A stretch of 64,000 nt of DNA, taken from Ulva prolifera. Its lineage: Eukaryota; Chlorophyta; Ulvophyceae; Ulvales; Ulvaceae. Both the position numbers and the translations under genes were made by a program. How positions within the stretch are numbered: the stretch's first letter is position 1; the number at the start of each line of letters is the position of its first letter. The DNA lies in the NCBI GenBank assembly GCA_023078555.1, contig CM041197.1:9668552-9732551 (forward strand), given 5' to 3'. Of this stretch, positions 12,748 through 23,829 are shown one piece after another. The notes beneath the pieces were generated by a model that ran no database searches, was not told where the DNA came from, and saw only the letters and a program-made list of their open reading frames with translations.

Positions 12748-15700
12748 TCAGGCATTCAGCACCTCCTCAGAGGACCCCTCAGACACGTCCGCAAAGAGCG
12801 TGCCCTTCGCGATGACCTGGCGGATTGCGCGGCCGAGGCGGCCCTTCAGGATCGGCTTGCTGAGAAAGCCATCCATGCCGCTCTTCTGACAGTCCTCGCG
12901 GTCACGGTCCGAGATATTGGCCGTCATCGCGACGATCGGCACGCGGCAGCCGAGCTTCCGCACCTCCGACGCCGACGTGATGCCGTCCATCACCGGCATC
13001 GCCATGTCCATCAGCACGACATCAAAGCGCTCCGGCAGCACGCCGGATGGCAGCGCGGCTGCGGCCGCGGTCACGGCCGGGGCCGCGGAGGAGGCCGCTG
13101 CCGTGCCGGCAGCTGCCGCCGCGCCAGCGGCGGCAGCCGCGCACGATGCTCGGCAGCCGCCGGCGCCGTCGTGCATGGCTCGGATGCGGTTGAGGGCCTC
13201 GAGGCCGTTGGAGACAACGGAGACGTGGGCGCCGAGGGCGGTCAGCATCTTCTTCGCGACCATCTGGTTGATCAGGTTGTCCTCCGCCAGCAGTACTCGC
13301 ACCCCCTGCATGCGCCACGCGATCACACGCCAGCTTTATGGGATGTACAAAAGTACAACCTCACCACATCAGGTGAACCATTGGCTTCCCACTGCCAAGG
13401 CCCTGGTGCCACTTGCATGCGGACGGAGCGTATCGCGCCTGCATGATTCGGCGGCCATGTGCTCGAGGTGCACACACCCGCAGACGCAACAGGGACACAC
13501 ATCCAAGCAGAAGCACAAGGAGAGGAGGGGGGCGTGCCTCGATGCCGTAGTCGTGCGGGGTGCTGCCGCCGGGCTCATCGCCAAAGCTGCGCTGGCTCGC
13601 GGTCCGCGACCGCAGGCCGTCCTCCGAGCCGCCCCAGTAGCCATGCGTGCTGTGCACCGTCGACACACTCGCCACGGCCATGCCCTCGCTGCCGGGCGCA
13701 TGCGACACGGCCGGCATGTGTGCCTCTGCCGGTGACGGCGACGCTGCGGCGCCGCCGCCGCGGCCTGCCGCCGCGCTCGCGCCGTCGTCCACACACAGGC
13801 TGCCGTCGCTGCCTCGCCGCGACGAGCGCTTCAGCGCCGACGCGCCCCGCGCCTCGTGCTGGGATCGGTGGCTGCTGATAGTGTCCTCTGCAGCAGGGTG
13901 GGGGGCGGACCCGTCGCCCGCGGCCCGAGCCAGCACCCACTCCGAGCCGCTGGACCCCGCGCAGCTGCTGCGGAGGTCGTGGCTCTGCCGCGCGCTCCTG
14001 TCCCCCGCGACCGAGTTTGACCCCTCATTCGATGACTCCGGAACAAGCGCCAGCGCGTGCTGCCACTTCGGCCGCATGTGTCCGTTGTTCTCATGCAATG
14101 CCGCAGCTGTCGGCAGCCCAGCCCCCAGGCCGGAAGAGAACGCGGAAGCCGCGTCCCGCTCTGGCGGAGCCTCGCCCCGGCCCTCTTCTTCTTCTGATGG
14201 CGGCATTGCCACGCTGTGTTGTGCAGGGTGGCCGTCCGTGGCGTGCGCGTGCTGTGCCTGCGCCATCGCCGTGAAGCGTGCTGCGGCGCCGAGGGGCAGC
14301 GTGTTCGCGAGCTCGAGGCTGCGGCGGTGCTGTGCGCGGACCTCGTCGAAGCTGCCGCCTTGCGACCGGGGCTGGCCCCAGGCGCTCAGGCTGTCACACA
14401 CGCTGCTGGAGCCCGCATGCGACTCGGGCACGTGCCCGCACTCCGACACATGCCCCGACCGCGATGGCGCTGCCATCGCTGGGGCCCCCTGTGGCGGCAC
14501 CCCGGGCGCACCTGCAGCCACAGCCCCGGCCACGCCGGAGGCCATGGGGGCCGCTGCTGCGGGCGGAGAGTTTGCGGAGGCATCCGCCACGAGGTGCGCA
14601 GGAGCGTGCCCCACGTCCACGCTCGGCGGCTTGTCCGGGTACGCTGCCGTGGAGGTGAACGCGGCTGCGGTGGACGCGTCTGCAAGTGCGGGCGGCGCCG
14701 CGGGGCCGCCGGCGACGCCGCCGTACGCCAGACGCGACTGCATGGGAACACCGACGGCGTCTCGGGGCGATGGCTGAGCCATGGCGGGGGGCCCCGGGTA
14801 CGGCCAGGGGACATGTGAGCGGTCGAGGGAGTGCGGGCTCGAGAGCAGCGGTACCGACCACGGCGGGGGCAGCGCGCTAGGGTGCGGGGGAGCATGTGCA
14901 TGCACGCTGGCAGGGGAGCCAGGGTACGGGCTGCCCGGCATGGGGGCGGGTGCGCCGCCGCTGGTGTACAGCGCCGACCCCGGCCACACCATGCCCGGCA
15001 CGACACCCGGCGGCACGCCGGCGTAATGCGTCGGCACAGCGCCGGGCGGCAGCTGCAACCCGTACATCTGCGCCAGCTGGGACCACATCGCAAGCTGGTA
15101 GTCTGGCCACGGCGCTTGCGGCATGGGCGGGGGGATGTGCATGAAGGGCGGCGGTGCGGCGAACTGGGGGTGAGACCAGCCCGGCAGCGCCGGGGCCACC
15201 ATGTGCTGCATGCCCGGGATCGGCGCAGGCTCCGTGGGCAGCGGCATCGCGGGCGCCGTGCACACCGCCGGAACCGCGGGGGGATACCCTGGCGGACTTG
15301 CCATCGCTGACGGCGGCGGCTTCGCCGCTGCCTCGGCCGGGGTCGCGTCACCCGCCGCTGGTGCGTCGACGGCGCCGCTCGTGCGGGCGCTCTGGCGGCC
15401 AGCCGGCGGCACGTTGCTTGCGCTGCGCCGGTACAGCAGCGAGTCGCTTGCGAGCGACAGGAACAGCGGCGCGCCATCCGGGGGCGAGGTCAGGTACCGC
15501 GCCACCTCCGTCACGCCCGCGGACGGCCCCATTGCGGTCGGCGTCGTCGCCCGGGGGTCCCAGCCCGGTAACGGGGGGGACCCTGGCGGGTGCGGCGACG
15601 CCGCGCCGACCGACATCGGTGCCCCAAACAGGTCCATACTGTTCCCGTCTGCCGGGTCATCGTCCAGCGGCCCGCTCGCCGCCGGGCGGTTCAGGTGGCC

Positions 15701-18700
15701 CGTGCCCGTGTTGTACGAGCTGAACGACGTGTTGGACACGCCGGAGCGGCGCGTGGAGTGGCTCGAGCGCCAAAAGGAGGACCCCGTCGCTGGGGAGTTG
15801 GTCGTGGTGATCGTGGTCGGGGCGACCAGGGAGGACATCGCCTGGCTCGAGGACCGCTCCGATTGCAGTGCCGCCGCCCCCATCGCGGTGGAGCTGAATG
15901 CAACGCGCGGGTGCGGCACCGAGCGCGGGGCCCCGCGCGGGTCGCGCTGCGGATGGCCGCTCGCAGACACGGGCCCTGACGTGAAGGTCATCGGCCCTGT
16001 GGCCGGGGACGGCAGCGAGCGGCGCGAGCTGTCGGCGGGCGGCGCCATGGCGTGCGGGTTCCCGGAGCTCGGCGGGTGCCAGGATGAAGACAGCGGCAGG
16101 TTCGACGTGGAGCCCGGGGGCTCCTCGATGGGGAAGCAGAACCAGAAAATGGAGCCGTGGTCCGGGTTTGAGGTCGCGCCGATGGCGCCCCCCAGCACCT
16201 TCATCTGCACCACCGCAGTCCCCACCCTGAGCACATGCGGGCGTGGTGCACTGTTGCGCGGCACATTGTACTCGCGGCGTGTGGCTGGTGACATGGCATC
16301 AGCGTCGCTACCTTGCACCGCATGCACGCATACAAAGCAAACTTGCAGCAACGGCGGCAGATGGAGACACTTCAACATACAGAAGCGGCAGCGCCAATGC
16401 ATGCCAAGGCACTGCACCATGAGCACCTTTGAGGCCTGGATGCATACAGCAAAGGATTGGACTGCGGTACACGGATCGGGGCGAGATTCGTGGCGTGAGT
16501 TCGCACCTGCCGGGCGCAGATCGAGAGGCCGAGGCCCGTCCCCGACACGCTGCGGGGCTGCTCCATCTCCTTGTCCGAGCCCTGCACAAACTGCCCAAAC
16601 AGCCGCTGCCGGGCGCTCTCGGACACCCCCGTGCCCGTGTCCACCACCTCCACCACCATTACGTGCCCCGGCAGGTCCAGCGCCGCGCGGCTGGATGGCT
16701 TGGAGCCACGGTGCTGGTGCTTCTTCTTCTTCTTCTTCTTCGCGCCGAGCGGGGCGGCGCCGTCGCCGTCCGGGGAGGCCCTGCCGCCGGCCGCCGAGCC
16801 GCCCGTGCTGCCCCGCGTGCTGCTCTCAGACGAGGCGTGTGCGGCCTGGGAGCTGGCGAAGGATGCGCTCACGCGCTTCGGGTCTGGGCCGGTGCGGTAC
16901 GAGCTCAGGCTGCGGCGGCCGGGGTCGGAGCGAGTCGTGCGCGCCGTGCCGCAGACCTCCGTGACCGGCGGCTGCCCGGCCTCAGCGGCGGCATCGCCGG
17001 GGGACCCTGCACACGTGCGCGGGGAGCCTCGGTCGACGATCGTGTGTTCCGGGAAGAAGCATGGCGCATCGGCGCGCTGCGGACCACCATGCTGAGCCAC
17101 GGCGCAGATGCGGGCTGCATGATCGACAGTGTGATACGGAGGGTGCACTCCGGCGTTCATTAAGACAGCTCATTGAGACATGCAGCTGGTGCACGGCCGC
17201 CAATAGCACACACACAGTGGCCCAACTGGAAGTGTATTGAGATCGCACCCCCGGCACCGTCGCCCTGGCCCCGATCCAGCGTGCCCGACCCGGCCGCGGA
17301 CGACGGCGGCGGCAGCGAGCACGGCCGCCACGAGTCCCACTCCGGCTCAACCCCGTTGTCAAGCCAGTTTTGCCACCACGGCGCCCCCCCGGCCTCCGCG
17401 GCAACCGCATTGGCCGCCGCCTCCATCGAGGCCCCGTCCGCACCGCCGCCCTCGCTGACCGTATCTGCTCGGCCACGCGTGGCCGCGAGCGCCTCAAGGC
17501 ACTGCCGGTACGAACGCTCCGGGTCGAGCAGCGTCTCCGACGCGACCTCGTTCGCGAGGCAGCGGCGCACGCGCACGCAGATGAAGCCCGAGCGCGTGAA
17601 CTTCGCGGCATTGGAGTAGAGGTTGAGCAGCACGCCCTTCAGGCGGTCCGGGTCGCCCATGAGGCATGTCGGCGGCGTGTCGGACTTCGGCGGCAGCAGC
17701 TGCACCTGCACCGGCTCCACCCCGGCTCAGCCTCCGCCACTGCGGCCGGACGATGTGCATCGTACAAGCACCTATGCAGCTGCTCGCACGCCGTCTCTCC
17801 TCGCGGCAACCATTCTGGCATTCACACTTCTGTGTCGTGCGCACAGCACACGTAGCACGACTGTCACGCGCATCACACTCACCGCACACCTGTTCCGCAG
17901 GTACGGCACGAAACGTGGAGGGCAGCGCACCTCGGAGCGAGCCCTCAATTGGAATGCAAGTCCGATCGGCCATCCACTGGGACAATGCTTGGAAAGCAAC
18001 CTCACATTGTGAATACAGGGGAGGGCGGGGGCGCACCGGCGTCTGGGGGCCCATCATTGCGTCGACGATCGCATGCACGTCGGAGATGATGTCCATGAGG
18101 TAGAACGGCGTGCGCACGATGTCGAGCTTCTTGCCGGCCTGGACCTTGAAGTAGTCGAGGAAGTTGGAGACGGTGGAGAGGAGGATGGAGCCGGAGATGC
18201 GGATGGTGTTGGTGAGCTCGCGCTGCTCGTCGAGGAGTGGCGTGTCGAGCAGCATCTCCGCCGACGCGAGGCAGCCGTTCAGCGGTGTGCGCACCTCGTG
18301 GCACATCAGGCTCATGAACTCGCTCTTCGCCTCGTTCGCGGCGCGCTCCCGCATGACCACCAGCGCGCGCTGCGCCGCCTGCACAGCACGGCCGACCCCA
18401 TCAAGCCCACCACACGCACCGTGTGCATATGGTGCGAACATGCATGGGGGTCATGCATGAGTGCGCACCTCCTCGCGGGCGGACGCGAGCTCCTCCTGCG
18501 CGCGCAGGTGCCGCATCTTCTCGGCGAGCTCCTTCGAGTGCGCGAGCTTCGCGGCGTGCTGCCCGGCAAACGTGCAGCGGCGGTAGCTCTCCGCGAGCCA
18601 CGCCATGAGCGCGCCCGCGAGCCACGCGACGACGAGGTGCTGCTTGCTTGCGCTCGACAGCACAAGTGGGCTCTTGAACTGCACGCAGCACGCACAGCAC

Positions 18701-20912
18701 GTCAGCACGCCGTTTGGTTAGCATTAAAAACGCTAATTTGGTTATTTCTGTTTATTTTTGTAAGAGCATGCTTACCACGTTATCGCTACGATAGATTAAT
18801 GGTGCTGGGTTGGAAGCCCTCATCCCCCGTAGGTGAGGGACAGCATGTCAGTCGTGGAGCGCAGGCAGCTAGACAAACGATGAGCTGGGTAGGCTCCGAA
18901 ATGGCCCAAGGTGTGGAGCAAGTTGGTAACGCTACGCCTAACAACCTTTTGAAGTTACAACAAAAGTGGTTTTAATCGTGGTCAATACTTCATAGCCGTT
19001 TTTCTGTGATATGCTAAAACTGTGGCTACCGTTGGATGTGGCGCAGTGAGCGCCAGCACGGCAGGTCGAGCCTCTCTTGAGGCGCGGCTGCTGTGGCCGT
19101 TCCGCCTGTGCAGCTGCCGTGCTCACCACACTGGCAATCCAATCGCCAAGCCGCTTGCCGAGCAGGAGGATAGAACTCCAGCATGCATGCATCATGGCTG
19201 GAGGCAGACTGCCTCGGCACGGGTTCGTGAAGCGTCCGGTTGTCGGTGCAGATTTGTATAGCCCCCCACTCCACCTGCAGCGGCAACACTGCCGCGGCAG
19301 GCTGAGCACAGCCGCAGGTCCAGCACTGACTTCAACTGGACACAAGCTGCAGGCTAACCACCGCCCCCCGGCAGCCATGTCCACAGCCTCTCTAGGGCAC
19401 CCATTTCTGGTCATTCTGGGGGTGCTTCGACCGGAGCCCAACACAGATGACAGGACAGGTAGCGCTAGCTCAGCCTGACGAGGCCGCATGGGAGGCCCCG
19501 CACTGTCGCCCGAGCAACAGCCCCCCCGGCAGCGGAGGTCAGCTGCAAGCTTTGCGAATCCGTCAGGCCGGGGCCCGTTCGGGTTAACAGAGAAAGCACC
19601 AGGCATACTTGCTGAACGCTGACTGCAACCGATGGTGGCGAGGGTGCTCACGGGGGCAATACCACGCATGGCACGCTGATTATTACCAGGCTAGCTGATG
19701 ATGCACAGGAGCCAAGGAGGAGCTGTGGCGACTCCCACGCAAGTGACAGGATGCCATGATGAAGATGCGGCGGAGCGTACCAGCGCGGCCGAGGTCGGGA
19801 AGGCCAGGGCTGCCATGCCGACCCACCACCGGATCTTGAGGTAGGAGGCGCAGCAGATGAGGAAGAAGACGGCGTAGATGTAGTCACTCGCGTTGTCGGG
19901 CGCGAGGCTGTAGATGAGGTTCGTGACGGCGAGGGCGATGAGGACGGCGAGCACGGCCTCCTCCTGCCGCGCCGCGCGCTCCCCGCTGCGGCGGCTGCGG
20001 AAGTTCATGCACCAGAGCGTGCCGTGCAGCAGCACGAGGTTCGAGATCTGGGGCACTGACATGTGGAGGAACTGCGCCGCGGAGACGCAGGAGCTGCTGC
20101 CGGAGCATTCGGTGGAGTGGACGTCGAGCTGGGGGAGGTGGAAGGGGGAGGAGCAGGTGAGGGTTCCGGGTGAGAGGATGAGCTGCCATGCTGCCCTCAA
20201 ACACCTGCAGGTCGACCTTGTTGGTCTGCAACAAGATGGTAGATGAGGACATGGCCATGGAAATCTAGCCCACGCAGCAATTTTTGAAATGTGCACGCTT
20301 GAAAAGGCGATGATGAAGTAGCGGAATGGAGTGCTGTAGTTTGTGTGGATGCGGTAGTACATTGTTTACCTGTGTGAGTGTGCTTGCCATGCCAGCTGTC
20401 CCGGGCCATGCTGAGCACTCAATGAGGTGTCATAACCAGCATTCGTAGGTTTTCGCAAGCACAAGGATAGCGTCTGTGGCCCTGTAGTCGGTGCTAAGTG
20501 TGAGTGTTGTTGTTGTATGTTTGCAGATGGATGGAAGGCAGCTACTTCCCCACCAGTAAATGATACTTGGAAGAACAATCAGCAAGTGCAATGCTATTCA
20601 TTCCACGATGATGCAGCGCAAAAGTTCAGGGAGCCCGACGTGGACGCGTGCCAGCTGCAGGTGTGCGCTGGCTTGTGCCATGTTGCCCGCACAGCTGCCA
20701 ATGCAAGGCAACGAAGAAGAGACGGTACGTATTCACACAGACATATTGTGCGTCCATGTTTATTTGTGTAAAGCATTCTTGAAATGCACCGAGGTTCACA
20801 GCCAGTGCGTTGGCTCATCTAACGCACCAGATGAAAATGTCGAACGCGAAGATAATAAGGAGTATAGGCCAGCGCCAAGCAGCCACTTCAGCGAGGTATT
20901 GGGCTTCAACAT
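12748..20912 (-). CDS. hybrid sensor histidine kinase: multi-TM, HisKA, split HATPase_c, very long linker, receiver domain (5' end unresolved)
   Basis: Membrane two-component sensor with phosphoacceptor His, ATPase and receiver in one chain. Exons on the minus strand: 20912-20828 (helix WPILLIIFAFDIFIW), about 20205-19781 (helices including AVLAVLIALAVTNLIYSLA), 18678-18469 (helix plus coiled coil), 18378-18037 (H-box FMSLMCHEVRTPLNG), about 17704-17249 (N-box LLNLYSNAAKFT), 17006-16507 (DTGTGVS, LFGQFVQG, GTGLGLSI), 16204-13538 and 13305-12748. The receiver has VLLAEDN, VVLMDMAMPVMDG (acceptor Asp), VAMTAN and FLSKPI (Lys). About 860 residues of Pro/Ser/Ala/Gly-rich sequence separate ATPase and receiver, and more than 200 residues, including a Lys run, separate the N-box and G-boxes. 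The last donor is either GCACGC at 13537 or GTGCTT about 20 bases on. The true start lies upstream, perhaps in 21-23.7 kb. The sensed signal is unknown. Confidence 0.85.
18679..19780 (-). other. 1.1-kb intron within the kinase membrane domain
   Basis: Joining 19781 to 18678 in phase gives a continuous helix-rich stretch (FPTSAAL then FKSPLVLSS), so this is read as one intron with donor GTACGC and a TGCAG acceptor. Its kinase-proximal part (18715-18830) is unusually A/T-rich. No internal gene is supported. Confidence 0.6.
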
Positions 20913-22431
20913 CTGCAAAAGAATTTGGTCGTCATCCTGGAAATCGAGCGGCGACACACAGCTGGCATGTGTTCACATCCCGACGTGCAGCCCAAGACGG
21001 CGTCTGCGGCCTAAGCTACCGCGCTCATCTGGAATTGATAGATATTCTCTGATACACGTGCTTGGGCTGGGACGGATATGTCCGCACAACACCGAGCTGC
21101 GAGGGAATAGGCTGATGGAACCTCGCCGAGCGTTGCCGCGAGCTGTCTGGCGACACGGTTACCTGAGACGACGACCAAGTAGCACAAGCATAAATTACAC
21201 ATCCTGTTTGATTCGCAAGTGCGACCGTGTGCAATTTCACCAGCATGTCAAAGCTTGCCCTCGGTACCACAACTCCACACAAGCAGCAGCGGTGTTCTCG
21301 TACCTGGATCCGTGAAGGACAGGGTCACAATGTGAGCCTTACATGCCTCATCATTACGCTTCTGTATTTCCTCTGAAGCATCTGGCGATGCGTCGAATTG
21401 GCAGTGGGTCATGGACGAGCCATACGGGGCCATCAGAAACTACAGTGAGCGTGAACAACAGGACACCTCGCGAGATCCATTGATATAAACTACAGATTGT
21501 AAGCCTACAAGTGACTCATTGATACAACACGGCTCATGCGCGCCAAAGAGATTGGCCACGTGCCGTGTAGCAGAAACAGTTTGTGCAGAGCCCTGACGAC
21601 ATACGCCCACAGTCAGATTATCAGGCGGCACCTGCACCACCTTCAATAGTGTCCCTGACTGAGCATGAGAAAGAACACTGTGTTGCCCCGCAGTTGCGCG
21701 CCAGTCACGCGATATCACGTGGCTGCGGCTTGAGCGGCTGATAAATCGGATACAGTAGTGGCGGCCTGGACGCCGCCAATTTCGGCCATGCGCATGAGCT
21801 TGCCGCGCGGCCACAGCAATATAGAACGTACGAGTAAATGTTTCACCTACTCGATGTCTCCTCCTAGGCCGTAAAGACGCTCATACGGTCAGTTGGCGCC
21901 AGCGCAACGCCTTATCGGATTCTGACTTGTTGTCGCCGCATGCTTACACTGACTAATTAGTGGATGAGCTCCACGCATTCGATATCACGGCTGCGAGACA
22001 CATATGCACCTTGGCCTTCTGCAACACTTGTTGAACCTCTCATTTCAGCTGCAGCATGGCATGTGCACGTGTTACCAACGCAAGCTTCAATCTCCGGCAA
22101 AAGGCCCGCATCATCGCAATGTTTCACTCCAAGGGACGTGTCAAAGTTTCACCGGACCACAGCGTCTGGCGGTGGCCATGCGTTTGGTTCCATCATTCAA
22201 GCTGTGCGTCGTGGTGCTGCCACGTCGACGATGTGTTACAAGGACAAAGCAAGCAAGGCAGGTAGCACCGGTACCGCGGGCAACGTCGACGATGCATCGC
22301 GATGTGTGACGTGAATGCCAAGAACATGCCCTTCGGCTTCACACTGAAAGCGCAAGCATATCAACACAGGCACAATAACATCGGATGTGCATGTCTCCGA
22401 GATACATCTCCTTGCTGGGTTCGCCCGTTGG

Positions 22432-22459
22432 TGGTTTCGTGCGTTAACGCACGAAACCA
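22432..22459. repeat. 28-bp perfect palindrome
   Basis: The left arm TGGTTTCGTGCGTT is followed directly by its exact reverse complement, centred on GTTAAC, with no spacer. It lies in a region without a resolved gene. Confidence 0.9.
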
Positions 22460-23016
22460 TGAACTCAGCCGTGATTTGCGCCAGGCAAGGCGCTCGTACG
22501 TGCAGTGCTGGACCGTACAGTACTTGTGCTGCACTCCTGGTACACGATTGACGCGAATGCCAACGGAGACGGATAGGGGACAATGCCCGAAGTTTGAATT
22601 CTCCGAAATCTAAGGTCTTGATATAGCGCCTTGTCTTCTTTAAGTGTCAATAGTTGTGGGATCGCTCGTCATCTGCGTCTCCGCAACCTGGCGTCCATGC
22701 ATCAGCCGTGTTCCACTTCGGTTGCGTTAGCATGTCAACCACTGATCAAGCTTGTCGATGCAGCATCACCATACGAAGCTGCCGAAAGCGAGGGCGGCTC
22801 CAGCAGCACCTGTGGTTGGAAACGGTCCGAAGCTTGTCTCCGTGCACAGGAACACACACGTTTGTCCTGCAATCCAATTCTTAACAGCGTTCCCACAAGC
22901 CCTGGTCCCATGACCACTCCCTGCCATCAAGTTGACTTTACATCGCAGGAACCTGTGAAGTTGACCAACCACCCTTGCTCACTTGCATCGCCTGCACTTC
23001 CTGTGTGGTGCAACCA

Positions 23017-23052
23017 TGTCGAACCCATGCCGAACCCATGCCGAACCCATGC
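23017..23052 (+). repeat. short tandem repeat, 12-bp unit x3
   Basis: Three copies of a GAACCCATGCC(G/T) unit follow each other. The tract lies in the unresolved region upstream of the kinase exons and is probably non-coding. Confidence 0.6.
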
Positions 23053-23829
23053 CTGTGCAATGCGCAGTGGCTCTTGTTCATCTTCTGGTCATCTGCCAGC
23101 ACCGGCATAGGCCATTCACCAGTAACATGGCTGGACGCGGCAAGGAGCTGTGTCCCACATCAACCCAAGGCTCTCCTCGAATCTCCATACAGCGTTTGTT
23201 CATGTGCCCATTGAATGCCACTGAAAATCCAAAGCAGACACCATCAACATCACAGTTCCCACCACCCAAAGATTGACGCATGGACCGCTTGCCAATTTAC
23301 CTTCAATATCACCATGCCATGGGCACGCGATGGACGGACGCGCCCCTAGATGATGTTTGCTACAGATCTCACCCTTAGGCAGCTGCAGAGTTGACCAAGG
23401 CCAGCATCCTTCACGCAACTTGACAACTCTGTAACCCCAATCTGAGCCCCATCGCATAGCACATTGTCGAGCGGCCACGTAGGCACTCCCCTCCAGCGCC
23501 ATGGCTTTGCCGGATGTATTGCTGCGACGCTTGCAGCCGCTGGATGTGCACATCCAATCGGCTACATGAGGTCTGGTCGGTCAGCTTGTGGCTTACGATG
23601 TTTCCAGCCAGAGTGCCTGCGTCAAGCACCTGGGTGTTGCCAGCATACACTGAATTCAACACCACCCATGGTTCCACCTAGACGTGTGAAAGGACACCAG
23701 CGCATGTCCGCATCCAGCAGCCAACCGCCAGCCGCCTGCCACGCCATTGACGCAGCACCGTATCACCCTGAACGACGCCTGCACATGTTGCCGCAACACG
23801 TTGCCGCATCCGGGCACAGCGCGCGCCCG

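Larger units (their letters stand above)
20913..23829 (-). other. coding-like fragments upstream of the kinase, possibly its ectodomain
   Basis: I could not resolve a gene here. Minus-strand open segments look coding-like at 23677-23411, 22972-22766, 21814-21440 and 21433-21304. The 21304 boundary (donor GTACGA, phase 1) joins in phase to a segment at about 21174-21020 beginning NRVARQLAATLGEV after a TCTCAG acceptor. The 21814 and 21433 segments are in one frame but separated by a stop. They may be the extracellular part of the kinase, a separate gene, or partly chance. A 28-bp perfect palindrome lies at 22432-22459. Confidence 0.25.

Noticed and set aside
15201-16964. 587-codon open frame on the plus strand
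   Set aside because: It lies antisense to kinase exons whose motifs are certain; high GC removes stops from the opposite strand.
20560-21315. 251-codon open frame on the plus strand
   Set aside because: No recognisable domain, and it is antisense to a minus-strand membrane-helix exon that fits the kinase in phase.
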